In this document: positions 26,131 through 35,155 of the stretch, piece after piece
How the letters are laid out: every line of letters starts with the position of its first letter
How positions within the stretch are numbered: the first letter of the stretch is position 1
The notes under the pieces: generated by a model
What the model saw: the letters and a program-made list of their open reading frames with translations, nothing else
What the model was told of the DNA's origin: nothing
Database searches by the model: none
Source of the DNA: an uncultured Candidatus Melainabacteria bacterium
GTDB lineage: Bacteria > Cyanobacteriota > Vampirovibrionia > Gastranaerophilales > Gastranaerophilaceae
Assembly (NCBI GenBank): GCA_934667125.1
Contig: CAKULF010000008.1
Span: 12,016 to 76,015, forward strand
Direction of reading: 5' to 3'
Length of the DNA: 64,000 bases
Made by a program: the position numbers and the translations under genes

Positions 26131-26206
26131 TTAAACGATGAGTTTAACTAATGTGTAGACCTTAGATGGGCGACGTAAGAGTTTTATTTATAAAACTCCA
26201 CAGGAG
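26125..26206 (+). promoter_or_regulatory. structured asd-dapA intergenic leader
   Basis: Two strong stem-loops: CATTAGTTAAAC / GTTTAACTAATG (26125-26136 with 26142-26153, 12 perfect pairs, 5-base loop) and GAGTTTTAT / ATAAAACTC (26179-26187 with 26190-26198). Between them CTTA...TAAG (26161-26164 with 26176-26179) could pair. CTCC-ACA-GGAG (26196-26206) could form a competing hairpin. There is no T tract, so these are not ordinary terminators. No known riboswitch class was recognised. Confidence 0.5.
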
Positions 26207-26242
26207 CAATTGATGAATTTATAATTTTAGGAGAAAAATAAT

Positions 26243-27139
26243 ATGGCATTAAGATGTGATTTAGGCGAAGTTATTACCGCAATGGTGACACCTTTTGATG
26301 AAGAAAGAAATGTTGATTATAATTCGCTTGAAAAAATTTCAAGACATTTAATTGAACAAAAAACTGACGCTGTTGTTGTAGCAGGAACTACAGGCGAAAG
26401 CCCGACTTTAACACACGAAGAAGAGCAAGAAATATTATTGTGTGTAAAATCAACTGTAGCAGGTCAAGCAAAAGTTGTGATGGGCGCAGGTTCAAATTGC
26501 ACAAAAACCGCTATAGATTCTTCAATCAAAGCTCAAGAACTTGGCGCAGACGCAATTTTATCGGTTGTGCCATATTATAATAAACCCTCTCAACAAGGCT
26601 TAATCGAACATTTTTCAGCAATTGCAAAATCTGTTGATTTGCCTATAATTCTTTATAACATTCAAGGCAGAACAGGAATTGATATGAAGCCTGAAACAAT
26701 TGCGTTTTTGGCTAAAGAATATAAAAATATCGTAGCAGTTAAACAATCTAACGGAAATTTGGATTTAATTTCTGAAATCAAAAGTCTATGCCCTGATGAT
26801 TTTGCAATTTATTCTGGAGACGACAGCTTAACTCTTCCAATGCTTTCAATTGGCGCACATGGGGTAGTTTCTGTTGCTTCTCATGTTGTTGGTTCTGAAA
26901 TTAAATCAATGATTAGAAATTATAAATCAGGTCAGGTTTTAGCTGCTTCAAATATGCACAGAATTTTATATCCGTTATTTAGAAAAATCTTTATGGCGCC
27001 AAACCCTACACCAATTAAAGCGCTGTTATCTAAAATGGGTATAATTGAAAATTATGTAAGACGTCCGCTTGTTGAATTAAACGAACAAGAAAGATTAGAG
27101 TTGTCTGAATGTTTGAATAATGTTTTAAAACAACTATAA
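26243..27139 (+). CDS. dapA: 4-hydroxy-tetrahydrodipicolinate synthase
   Basis: Condenses aspartate semialdehyde with pyruvate. VVAGTTGESPTLTHEE, VVPYYNKPSQQGLIEHF and LYNIQGRTGIDM are the conserved blocks (the last usually reads NVPGRTG, so NIQGRTG is slightly unusual). Lys in VAVKQSNGNL is the Schiff-base lysine. 298 aa. GGAGAAAAA precedes the ATG. Third gene of dapB-asd-dapA, separated from asd by a structured spacer. Confidence 0.96.
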   Translation: MALRCDLGEVITAMVTPFDEERNVDYNSLEKISRHLIEQKTDAVVVAGTTGESPTLTHEEEQEILLCVKSTVAGQAKVVMGAGSNCTKTAIDSSIKAQELGADAILSVVPYYNKPSQQGLIEHFSAIAKSVDLPIILYNIQGRTGIDMKPETIAFLAKEYKNIVAVKQSNGNLDLISEIKSLCPDDFAIYSGDDSLTLPMLSIGAHGVVSVASHVVGSEIKSMIRNYKSGQVLAASNMHRILYPLFRKIFMAPNPTPIKALLSKMGIIENYVRRPLVELNEQERLELSECLNNVLKQL

Positions 27140-27165
27140 AACGTAGAAAGCCAAATATATTAAGA

Positions 27166-27202
27166 AAAAAAGAAGTATGTTAAGTAATGTACTTCTTTTT
27201 TA
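27166..27202 (+). terminator. intrinsic terminator after dapA
   Basis: AAAAAAGAAGTA / TACTTCTTTTTT, a 12-bp stem with a 13-base loop and T tail. Confidence 0.75.
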
Positions 27203-27292
27203 AATTTTCGTTAATTTTATTTGTGTATTGAGCATGTTTTTGATAAAATCTTGATAAATTGTGTTATTAGAAAATATTAGGAGGTCTAGAAA

Positions 27293-29938
27293 ATGCAAAA
27301 ACGTGTATGGCTTTTTAAAGAAGGCAATGCAGATATGAGAAACCTCCTTGGTGGTAAAGGTGCGAACTTGGCCGAAATGACAAACCTAGATTTGCCTGTA
27401 CCTCCAGGGTTAACGATTACCACTGAAGTTTGTATGGAATATATAAACGCAGGAAATAAAATGCCGGAAGGCTTGATGGATGAAGTTAAAACAGCTTTAG
27501 CAGATGTTGAAAAACAAACAGGTAAAAAATTTGGCGATGTTGAAAATCCTTTACTTGTTTCAGTTAGATCAGGCGCTAGAGTTTCAATGCCAGGCATGAT
27601 GGAAACAATTTTAAACCTTGGTTTAAACGACGAAACAGTTGAAGCAATGGTTAAATTAACTAATAATCCTCGCTTCTGCTATGATAGCTACAGAAGATTT
27701 TTAACTATGTTTGGTTCTGTTGCTTGGGATATGGATAGACAAAAATATTTTGAATCCGAAGTTGAAAAAGTTAAAGAACGTGAAGGGGTTAAAGAAGATA
27801 CTCAAGTTTCAGCTGATGGCTGGAAATCTTTAATCCCTGTTTATAAAAATGTAATTAAAGAAGTTACAGGACGTGAATTTCCACAAGATCCTTACGTTCA
27901 ACTTCAAGAAGCAATTGAAGCAGTATTCCGCTCTTGGAATATTCCTCGTGCTATTGCATATAGAAATATGAACAAAATTGACCATAACTACGGTACTGCT
28001 GTTAATGTTCAAACAATGGTATTTGGAAATATGGGAAATGACTGCGCTACAGGTGTAAGTTTCACAAGAAACCCTGCAACAGGCGAAAACAAATTTTATG
28101 GCGAATATCTTGTAAATGCACAAGGTGAAGACGTTGTAGCAGGTATCAGAACTCCAAAACAAATTGAAGAACTTGAACAAGATATGCCTGAAATCTATAA
28201 ACAATACGTTGCAATTGCAAAACAACTTGAAAAAGATTATCACGATATTCAAGATATGGAATTTACTGTTGAACGTGGTAAACTTTGGATTTTGCAAACA
28301 AGAAACGGTAAAAGAACTGCAAAAGCTGCTATTAAAATTGCTGTAGATTTATATAACGAAGGAATTATTACTAAAGAAGAAGCAATCAAACAAGTTGATC
28401 CTTATTCAGTTTACCAAGTTTTACTTCCTTGTTTCAATCCTGCAGCTGTTAAATATGCTCACAAAGTTTCAAAAGGTGTAAACGCTTCTCCTGGAGCTGC
28501 TGTTGGTAAAATTGTATTTGATACAAACGAAGCTGCAACTCGTGGCGAAGCAGGCGAAAAAGTTATTCTTGTAAGAATTGAAACTTGTCCTGATGATATT
28601 CACGGTATGGCTGTTTCTCAAGGTGTTCTAACACTTAGAGGCGGAGCAACATCTCACGCTGCTGTTGTTGCAAAAGGTATGGGAAAACCTTGTGTATCAG
28701 GTTGTGAAGACCTTAAAATTGACCTTGAAAACGAAACAATCACTTGTACAGATGGAACAGTATTCCATAAAGACGACATTATTTCTCTTGATGGCGGAAC
28801 CGGTGAAGTTATGGAAGGTTCTATTGAACTTGTTGATGCTGGTATCGATTCAGATTTTGAAACATTCTTCTCTTGGGTTAATGAAATCAAAACTATGACA
28901 ATTGAAGCTAATGCTGATACCGTTAAAGATGTTCAAAATGCTCTTAAATTCGGCGCTCAAGGTGTTGGATTATGCAGAACTGAACACATGTTTATGGATC
29001 CTGATAGACTTCCTTGGGTTCAAAAAATGATTATTGCAGGAACACCTGAAGCAAGACGTGAAGCGCTTGATAAATTATTACCAATGCAATATCAAGATTT
29101 CTATGGAATGTTCAAAGCTCTAGGAGCTGATAAACCTATGACAATCAGACTTTTAGACCCACCACTTCATGAATTTTTACCTTCTAAAGAAGATTTAATT
29201 GCTAAAGTTGCAACTAAAAAAGCACTAAAAGAAAACTGCACAGAAGAAGAAAAAATGCTTGAAATCGTTGAAGGTTTATCAGAATCTAACCCAATGATGG
29301 GACTTCGTGGTTGCCGTTTAGGCTTAACTTATCCTGAAATCAACGAAATGCAAGTTAGAGCTATCTTTGAAGCAGCATGTGACGTTAAAAAAGAGGGAAT
29401 TAACGTTAAACCTTACGTTATGATACCTTTGATTGGTCATGTTAATGAACTTAAAGTAGCAAAAGATATCTTAGTTCGTGTTGCTGAATTAGTGATGGCT
29501 GAAAAAGGAATTAAAGTTGAATACAAATTTGGTACTATGATTGAAATTCCTCGTGCAGCCTTAACTGCAGACGAAATTGCTCCTTATGCTGAATTCTTCT
29601 CATTTGGTACAAATGACTTAACTCAAATGACATTTGGCTATTCAAGAGATGACGCTGAGGGTAAATTCTTAAAACGTTACGTTGAACAAAAAATTCTTCC
29701 TGCTAATCCATTTGAAACTCTTGATAAAGCAGGCGTTGGACAACTTGTTCAAATGTCAATGGAAAAAGGTAAAGCTGTAAATCCATCATTAATCGGTGGT
29801 ATTTGTGGTGAACACGGTGGTGATCCTGATAGTGTTAAATTTGCTTGTCAAATCGGTTTGAATTACACTTCTTGTTCACCATTTAGAATTCCGCAAGCAG
29901 CACTTGCAGCTGCTCAAGCTGAAATCGCTAAAAAATAA
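27293..29938 (+). CDS. ppdK: pyruvate, phosphate dikinase
   Basis: Interconverts pyruvate + ATP + Pi with PEP + AMP + PPi. 881 aa, normal length. The ATP-grasp start is GGKGANLAEMTNL; the swivelling phosphohistidine domain contains LRGGATSHAAVVAKGMGKPC with the catalytic His; and the C-terminal PEP domain ends with GGICGEHGGDPDSV carrying the conserved Cys. A very strong ribosome site (TAGGAGGT) precedes the ATG and the codon usage looks highly expressed. Monocistronic with a terminator. A PPi-linked dikinase suggests energy-saving, fermentative carbon metabolism (inference). Confidence 0.98.
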   Translation: MQKRVWLFKEGNADMRNLLGGKGANLAEMTNLDLPVPPGLTITTEVCMEYINAGNKMPEGLMDEVKTALADVEKQTGKKFGDVENPLLVSVRSGARVSMPGMMETILNLGLNDETVEAMVKLTNNPRFCYDSYRRFLTMFGSVAWDMDRQKYFESEVEKVKEREGVKEDTQVSADGWKSLIPVYKNVIKEVTGREFPQDPYVQLQEAIEAVFRSWNIPRAIAYRNMNKIDHNYGTAVNVQTMVFGNMGNDCATGVSFTRNPATGENKFYGEYLVNAQGEDVVAGIRTPKQIEELEQDMPEIYKQYVAIAKQLEKDYHDIQDMEFTVERGKLWILQTRNGKRTAKAAIKIAVDLYNEGIITKEEAIKQVDPYSVYQVLLPCFNPAAVKYAHKVSKGVNASPGAAVGKIVFDTNEAATRGEAGEKVILVRIETCPDDIHGMAVSQGVLTLRGGATSHAAVVAKGMGKPCVSGCEDLKIDLENETITCTDGTVFHKDDIISLDGGTGEVMEGSIELVDAGIDSDFETFFSWVNEIKTMTIEANADTVKDVQNALKFGAQGVGLCRTEHMFMDPDRLPWVQKMIIAGTPEARREALDKLLPMQYQDFYGMFKALGADKPMTIRLLDPPLHEFLPSKEDLIAKVATKKALKENCTEEEKMLEIVEGLSESNPMMGLRGCRLGLTYPEINEMQVRAIFEAACDVKKEGINVKPYVMIPLIGHVNELKVAKDILVRVAELVMAEKGIKVEYKFGTMIEIPRAALTADEIAPYAEFFSFGTNDLTQMTFGYSRDDAEGKFLKRYVEQKILPANPFETLDKAGVGQLVQMSMEKGKAVNPSLIGGICGEHGGDPDSVKFACQIGLNYTSCSPFRIPQAALAAAQAEIAKK

Positions 29939-29961
29939 TTCAAAAAGAATTATATAAATAA

Positions 29962-29995
29962 AATCGACACTTGATAAATTCGAGTGTCGATTTTT
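29962..29995 (+). terminator. intrinsic terminator after ppdK
   Basis: AATCGACACT / AGTGTCGATT with an 11-base loop and T run; also lies before the convergent galE end. Confidence 0.85.
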
Positions 29996-30018
29996 AAATT
30001 TCAAACTTTAAAAAATAT

Positions 30019-31008
30019 TTATTTATTTTGTAAAACTTTTTCCCATTCAAAAGCAGTTTTAATGCTATCTTCAAGAGAATTAACAGGCTTCCAATTTAAC
30101 GTTGAAGCGGCTTTAGTTGAATTTGCAAACAATTTAGCAGGGTCACCCTCTCTTTTTTCAACAATTTCAACATCAATTTTTTTATTTAGAACTTTTTCTG
30201 TTGTGTTGAAAACTTCTAAAACACTATTGCCTTCGCCCGTTCCAAGGTTAAATTCGTTAGATTGATTATTTTTAATTAAATATTCAAGTGCCAATTTGTG
30301 CGCTTGCGCAAGGTCTTCAACGTTAACGTAATCCCTGATACATGTTCCATCTTTAGTGTCGTAATCATTTCCAAAGATTTTAAACTTTTTACCATTATTA
30401 AAGGTTGATTTAATTATATTTGGAATTAAATGGGTTTCGTTTTCGTGCCATTCGCCAATTCTTGCTTGTTTATCGCAGCCTGCAACGTTGAAATATCTTA
30501 ATTTTATTGATTTTAAGCCATAAGCTTTATCATAATCTTGCATAATTTTTTCGACAAACAATTTTGATGTTCCATAAGGGTTAATCGGGTTTTGCGGATG
30601 TTTTTCATCTAAAGGCACATATTTTGGTTCGCCATAAGTTGCGCAAGTTGAAGAAAAAACGATTTTTTTAACATCATTTTCAATCATTGAATCTAATAAA
30701 TTTAATGTTCCAAAAGTGTTGTTTCTATAATATTTTGCAGGATTAACCACAGATTCGGGCACAATTGAATAAGCTGCAAAGTGAATTACAGCGTCGATTT
30801 TAAAGTTTTCAAAAACTTTTTTGATGTCTTCAATGTTTTTAAGGTCACCTTTTATAAATTCAATTTTTCCAACTTTTTTTAAAGCCTCAATTGTTTCAAT
30901 ATGACCCGTTTCAAGGTTATCAAAAACAACAATTTCATAACCTGAATTTAAAAGATTGAGCGCACAATGGCTTCCAATGTAGCCTGCTGCTCCTGTAATT
31001 AAAATCAT
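30019..31008 (-). CDS. galE: UDP-glucose 4-epimerase
   Basis: Interconverts UDP-glucose and UDP-galactose (some members also act on N-acetyl sugars). ITGAAGYIGSHCALNLL is the NAD-binding start, FSSTCATYGEP supplies the Ser-Thr, and INPYGTSKLFVEKIM the YxxxK. The C-terminal NLGTGEGNSVLEV and REGDPAKLFAN are GalE signatures. 329 aa. GGAG occurs just before the ATG. It supplies sugar nucleotides for surface glycans together with the rml genes. Confidence 0.94.
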   Translation of the reverse strand: MILITGAAGYIGSHCALNLLNSGYEIVVFDNLETGHIETIEALKKVGKIEFIKGDLKNIEDIKKVFENFKIDAVIHFAAYSIVPESVVNPAKYYRNNTFGTLNLLDSMIENDVKKIVFSSTCATYGEPKYVPLDEKHPQNPINPYGTSKLFVEKIMQDYDKAYGLKSIKLRYFNVAGCDKQARIGEWHENETHLIPNIIKSTFNNGKKFKIFGNDYDTKDGTCIRDYVNVEDLAQAHKLALEYLIKNNQSNEFNLGTGEGNSVLEVFNTTEKVLNKKIDVEIVEKREGDPAKLFANSTKAASTLNWKPVNSLEDSIKTAFEWEKVLQNK

Positions 31009-31035
31009 TTTTTCTCCTAAAACTAAAAATATAAA

Positions 31036-31062
31036 AAATGCCTCAGAAAAACTAAGGCATTT
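31036..31062 (-). terminator. intrinsic terminator after gdhA
   Basis: AAATGCCT / AGGCATTT with the T tract on the minus strand (read from gdhA towards galE), so gdhA and galE are separate transcripts. Confidence 0.75.
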
Positions 31063-31067
31063 AATTT

Positions 31068-32441
31068 TTATATAACTCCTTGAGCAAGCATTGCTTTTGA
31101 AACTTTGTCAAATGCTGCAATGTTTGCGCCTGCTGCGTAATTGATACCTAAATTGTACTCGTCTGCTGCAGCTTTACATTTTTTAAAGATATTTATCATA
31201 ATATTTTCTAATTTTTTATCAACTTCTTCAAAAGTCCAAGAATATCTCATTGAGTTTTGGCTCATTTCAAGAGCTGAAGTTGCAACACCGCCTGCGTTTG
31301 CAGCTTTTGCAGGAGCAAAATAGATTTTATTTTCAAGGAAATATTCAATACCATCGTTATCTGTTGGCATATTAGCGCCTTCCCCAACTGCAATTGCGCC
31401 GTTTGCAACGATTAGTTTCGCTGTTTGTAAATTGATATCATTTTGAGTCGCACATGGTAAAACAATATCTGCTTTAATAGTGTAAACAGGCGGTGTTGAG
31501 CCGTTGTTTTCCATATATTGTGCTGTTGGAACAGAGTTTAAATATTCTTTAATTCTTCCTCGTTTAACTTCTTTAATTTCTTTAACAACATCTAATTTAA
31601 TTCCGTCTTTATCATAGATACAGCCGTTTGAATCAGACATAGCAAGAACTTTTATGCCCATTTGTTGAGCTTTTTCGCAAGCATAAATTGCAACATTTCC
31701 AGAACCGGAAATAATAGCGGTTTTACCTTGAAGCTCGATATTATTGGCTTTTAGCATTTCTCTAATATAATATAAAAGCCCATAGCCTGTTGCTTCTTTT
31801 CTTGCTAAAGAACCGCCATATTCTAAACCTTTTCCTGTCAGAACGCCTGCTTCGTAAGTGTTTCTGATTTTTCTATATTGACCGAATAAATAGCCTATTT
31901 CTCTTCCGCCAACGCCGATATCGCCAGCCGGAACGTCAATATCTTGACCGATATGCTTTTGAAGTTCATTCATAAAACTTTGACAAAAAGCCATAATTTC
32001 TCTATCGCTCTTGCCTTTAGGGTCAAAATCCGAACCGCCTTTTCCGCCGCCGATTGGAAGCCCTGTTAGAGCGTTTTTGAATATTTGTTCAAAAGCCAAA
32101 AACTTCATTATACTTTGATTTACGGATGGATGAAATCTTAAACCGCCTTTATATGGACCAATTGCGCCATTAAATTGTATTCTAAATCCTCGGTTAACCT
32201 TAATTTCGCCTTTGTCATTAATCCAAGGTACTCTAAAAGACATAATCCTTTCAGCTTCAACTAATCTTTCAAGCAAAGCCTCCCTTTTGTAAAGTTCTTC
32301 GTTCTTTTCAACAACGGGTTCTAAGGAACTTAAAACTTCTTTAAGTGCTTGTACAAACTCTTTTTCGTTTGCGTTTTTGTTTTGTGCTTCAGCTATTACA
32401 TTTTCTAAATACGCTGATTTTTCTGTTAAACTTTTTTGCAT
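31068..32441 (-). CDS. gdhA: NADP-type glutamate dehydrogenase
   Basis: Reductive amination of 2-oxoglutarate. 457 aa, matching the hexameric bacterial form. GPYKGGLRFHPSVNQSIMKF and LPIGGGKGGSDFDPKGK hold the substrate-binding lysines, DIDVPAGDIGVGGREIGY the catalytic Asp loop, and IISGSGNVAIYACEKA the nucleotide fold. Anabolic use with NADPH is the usual role of this subtype (family inference). Monocistronic. Confidence 0.96.
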   Translation of the reverse strand: MQKSLTEKSAYLENVIAEAQNKNANEKEFVQALKEVLSSLEPVVEKNEELYKREALLERLVEAERIMSFRVPWINDKGEIKVNRGFRIQFNGAIGPYKGGLRFHPSVNQSIMKFLAFEQIFKNALTGLPIGGGKGGSDFDPKGKSDREIMAFCQSFMNELQKHIGQDIDVPAGDIGVGGREIGYLFGQYRKIRNTYEAGVLTGKGLEYGGSLARKEATGYGLLYYIREMLKANNIELQGKTAIISGSGNVAIYACEKAQQMGIKVLAMSDSNGCIYDKDGIKLDVVKEIKEVKRGRIKEYLNSVPTAQYMENNGSTPPVYTIKADIVLPCATQNDINLQTAKLIVANGAIAVGEGANMPTDNDGIEYFLENKIYFAPAKAANAGGVATSALEMSQNSMRYSWTFEEVDKKLENIMINIFKKCKAAADEYNLGINYAAGANIAAFDKVSKAMLAQGVI

Positions 32442-32528
32442 ATTTTCTCCATATAAAATGTTGTATTTATTATACTAAATAATTGGCTTCAGTACAAAAA
32501 ATATGAAGAAATTTGAAATTCAAAACAG

Positions 32529-32858
32529 CTAGAATTTTTGAGTTTCGTAAAGTTTTAAAAAATTATAAATGAAATCCAGTTCTTTGGAATCAAAATTGTC
32601 AATTATATTAATAACCTGTTTTTTTAAATAATCTTTTGTGTTGCGCTTGTTAAAATCAAACAAATCTTTAATTTCTACATTCAACGCTCGAGCGATTTTG
32701 ATTAAATTTTCTTCTTTTGGAAGTTGGTAACCGCTTTCAATTCTTGTTAAATTGGATGGTTCCATCATTAATTGTTCCGCTAGAGCATATTGTTTAATTT
32801 TTCTGGCTTCTCTGATTTGTTTGATTTTTTGCCCAACCTTTTTGCTCAGTTCGCCCAT
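32529..32858 (-). CDS. XRE-family transcriptional regulator
   Basis: About 109 aa from the ATG at 32858, which has AAAGAGGTG upstream. A longer frame from a TTG at 32897 lacks such a site. Residues ~7-62 form the helix-turn-helix (IKQIREARKIKQYALAEQLM, then NLTRIESGYQLPKEENLIKI). The helical tail may dimerise. It lies between gdhA and the prepilin-like gene and is divergent from the latter, a possible target (inference). Confidence 0.85.
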   Translation of the reverse strand: MGELSKKVGQKIKQIREARKIKQYALAEQLMMEPSNLTRIESGYQLPKEENLIKIARALNVEIKDLFDFNKRNTKDYLKKQVINIIDNFDSKELDFIYNFLKLYETQKF

Positions 32859-33007
32859 TAAACACCTCTTTGGTAAGTATATTATCAATGCGAGCAATTT
32901 TACACGCTACACAATAACAATTTTTCTTGACAATATTTCTATAACATGACATGAATATAGATAATTCTGTCTTAGTATAACAATTTTTATAAGGAAATAT
33001 TGTTGTG

Positions 33008-34204
33008 ATGTATAAGAAAATTAATAACGCTTTTTCGCTTGTTGAATTAATGATAAGCCTTATAACCGTTTCTTTGATAAGTGCTGCTTTTGCGCCCGTT
33101 ATAACAAAAAAATTATCAAAATCGACTGTGACGGTCAAAAGTGCCGTTTCTGCAATTCGTTCTGATTGTGCTAAATTTGAAGATAATGGCGGAAAATGCA
33201 GTGCTTGTATAGATGACGCTTGTTTATTATGCGATATTAATTGCAATGAAAATCAATATAAAAATATAGGAAAATGCCTGTGTGAAAACTGTTCCTTAAG
33301 AAGTGAGGGTTGCTTATTCTGCTCCAGCAAGGGTTGCGATAAATGCCAAGATGGTTATTATATTGATGAAACTCTAAAATGCGTTAAATGTCCAAAAGGG
33401 AGCAAATGCCCAAATGGAATAAATGTTGAGCTTTGCCCGATAGGGTTTTACCAAGATGAAGAAAAGAAAGCAGCTTGCAAACCTTGTTTAACAAGCAATG
33501 GAAACTATAGCAACAAAGAGGGTTCAATCGCTTGTCTATCTTGCGTTGCAGGTCAATACACGGTTGATAAAAACTGGGATTGGCATTGGGATGGAAAAGA
33601 GCATCATGGAACAGCTTGCGCCACTTGTCCTGCTGGATATTATTGTCCTGATGGTAAAAGCGCTTTTGTTTGTGGAAACAATAATTATCAGGATGAAACA
33701 GGAAAAACAACCTGTAAAGGCTGTCCAACAGGAACTTATAGCCCAAACTCTCCAAGCTCTTCATGTTCAGCATGTGACGGAAAATGTACAGCCTGCTATC
33801 AAAGCGCAACAAATTGCTCAAGCTGCAATAGTGGATATTATTTATCAAGTTCAAGTTGCAACTCTTGTCCTGCTAATGCCAGCTGTTCAGGCGGAACGGG
33901 AGGATTTAGCTGTAATAGCGGATATAAAATATCGGGTTCAACCTGTGTGTTGGATAAGTGCCCAAATGGTCAATATAAGTGCGGAACAAGCTGCTGCGGC
34001 TGTCCATCTAACGCAAGCTGTAACGGTTATACGTTTTCTTGTAATAGCGGATATACTTGGAACGGGTATCAATGTAACCAAGATTGTCACTGGCAAAATG
34101 TAAAAATTGGAAATGCTGTTAACGGAAAATGCCGTTCAGGCTGGTATACTGCGTCTGGTTGGGCAGGACCCGGATGTTATCAATCTAACTGGGTATGTAA
34201 CTAG
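33008..34204 (+). CDS. prepilin-like protein with cysteine-rich furin/EGF-like repeats
   Basis: The N-terminus NNAFSLVELMISLITV is a type IV prepilin / pseudopilin signal: cleavage after Ala before Phe, Glu at +5, then a hydrophobic helix. After a short stem (~30-50) nearly the whole protein (~52-398) is packed with cysteines in C-x2-C and C-x(4-8)-C spacing, resembling GCC2/GCC3, ephrin-receptor-like or furin-like repeats (for example CPAGYYCPDGKSA and SCSACDGKCTACYQSA). It should be exported, disulphide-bonded and held on a pilus-like fibre. ATG at 33008 chosen over the adjacent GTG; AAGGAAAT is upstream. Confidence 0.75.
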   Translation: MYKKINNAFSLVELMISLITVSLISAAFAPVITKKLSKSTVTVKSAVSAIRSDCAKFEDNGGKCSACIDDACLLCDINCNENQYKNIGKCLCENCSLRSEGCLFCSSKGCDKCQDGYYIDETLKCVKCPKGSKCPNGINVELCPIGFYQDEEKKAACKPCLTSNGNYSNKEGSIACLSCVAGQYTVDKNWDWHWDGKEHHGTACATCPAGYYCPDGKSAFVCGNNNYQDETGKTTCKGCPTGTYSPNSPSSSCSACDGKCTACYQSATNCSSCNSGYYLSSSSCNSCPANASCSGGTGGFSCNSGYKISGSTCVLDKCPNGQYKCGTSCCGCPSNASCNGYTFSCNSGYTWNGYQCNQDCHWQNVKIGNAVNGKCRSGWYTASGWAGPGCYQSNWVCN

Positions 34205-34230
34205 ATTTCATGTTATTTTGTGTTTGATGT

Positions 34231-34257
34231 CGAGGGCTTCGCCCTCGTTTTTTTTTA
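34231..34257 (+). terminator. intrinsic terminator
   Basis: CGAGGGC-TTC-GCCCTCG followed by nine T: a strong GC-rich terminator for the prepilin-like gene. Confidence 0.92.
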
Positions 34258-34338
34258 TTCGTTGCTTTTGATATCCCTTAAAACCTCTGTTTTTATTAAA
34301 ATGCATTTACATAAAATACATAATCAAAAATGAAAAAT

Positions 34339-34440
34339 TGGCTATCAAAGAATAACTTTTTTCTGAAATTTTCTTCTAACTTTCAAAAAGTTTAAGACTC
34401 TAAAACGTGGTTCAGGGTGTCGGTTTTGGGGATGTTGGAG
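34339..34440. repeat. ~100-bp dispersed repeat, copy A
   Basis: Runs from TGGCTATCAAAGAA through GACTCTAAAACGTGGTTCAGGGTG (34396-34419) to GGGGATGTTGGAG. The same order of blocks recurs at 39654-39755. The 359-base gap 34205-34563 holds this repeat, the terminator before it and the stem-loop at 34507-34548, and otherwise no gene. Confidence 0.7.
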
Positions 34441-34506
34441 TGGCTATGGATGATAATAATTGTTGATAGTAAAATCCAACTTGCTTAATTGTTTAACAAT
34501 AAAAGC

Positions 34507-34548
34507 GGCTATCGACAATTTTTCTTTTTGGTCTTTCATTGATAGCCA
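34507..34548. repeat. GGCTATC/GATAGCC stem-loop
   Basis: Perfect inverted arms GGCTATC (34507-34513) and GATAGCC (34541-34547), 27 bases apart. Same arm sequences as the stem-loops at 37677-37729 and 39830-39873. Confidence 0.6.
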
Positions 34549-34563
34549 TTTTTGCACTCTATA

Positions 34564-34926
34564 TTAGTTTTCAACCCCCTCATAAATCAACTCTCCGTCG
34601 CTATTCCATCTTCTGGTTATCCCATTAGCCAATCTTTCCATCTCTATCCCTCCACCATTATAATATCTTCTTTCGGTTCCATCAGCCAATTTCTCATAAG
34701 CCAAATTCTTGCTTCCCTTATACCACTCTTTTTCAGAGCCATCAGGAAGTTTTTCAAAATATAAATGACCTGTATAATAATCCCATTTTCTTTCGGTGCC
34801 ATCAGCTAATTTTTCAGATTCTTTTTGGTGATTACTAGCGTTGTAATATGTTATTATTGGCTTATTTTGCTTTTGTTTTCCTTTGAAATATGTGTTTGAA
34901 AAATTATTTATAGCTTTAATTGGCAT
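34564..34926 (-). CDS. short FKG-type YwqK/MORN-2-like repeat protein
   Basis: 120 aa, function unknown. The N-terminus MPIKAINNFSNTYFKGK matches that of the 37861 gene (IKAINN...FKGN). The rest is four ~19-20-residue repeats of the type KLADGTERKWDYYTGHLYFE. Unlike the longer paralogues it lacks the hydrophobic helix and the middle domain, so it may be a minimal or decayed version. It lies in the repeat-dense region. The ribosome site is weak (GCGAGA). Confidence 0.62.
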   Translation of the reverse strand: MPIKAINNFSNTYFKGKQKQNKPIITYYNASNHQKESEKLADGTERKWDYYTGHLYFEKLPDGSEKEWYKGSKNLAYEKLADGTERRYYNGGGIEMERLANGITRRWNSDGELIYEGVEN

Positions 34927-35155
34927 TTTTTCTCGCTTTCATTTGTATTTAATGTTTAAAAGCTCATAAAAAATATTTTTTGCCAATATCATAAAACTTC
35001 CTCTATATCCTAATTTCCCCTATATATAAAAAAATAATTTTAAAAACTTTAAATTCCCTATTGAATTAATTTGTTAAAGGAATACAATTTTTTTTGCCGG
35101 ACTTTAAAAAACAACAATTAACAATTAATTTTATAGTAAAAAGGAGTAAAAAACT

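Noticed and set aside
26125..26206. lysine or other known riboswitch
   Set aside because: Length (about 80-110 bases) and motifs do not match the lysine aptamer or other classes I can recall; kept only as an unnamed structured leader.
27830..28297. 155-aa frame antisense to ppdK
   Set aside because: Strong codon bias and full-length homology on the plus strand show ppdK is the gene; the minus frame has no ribosome site.
33498..34103. 201-aa frame overlapping the cysteine-rich prepilin gene
   Set aside because: Frame-shifted reading of the Cys-rich repeats. The prepilin frame has the signal and the ribosome site; this one has neither.
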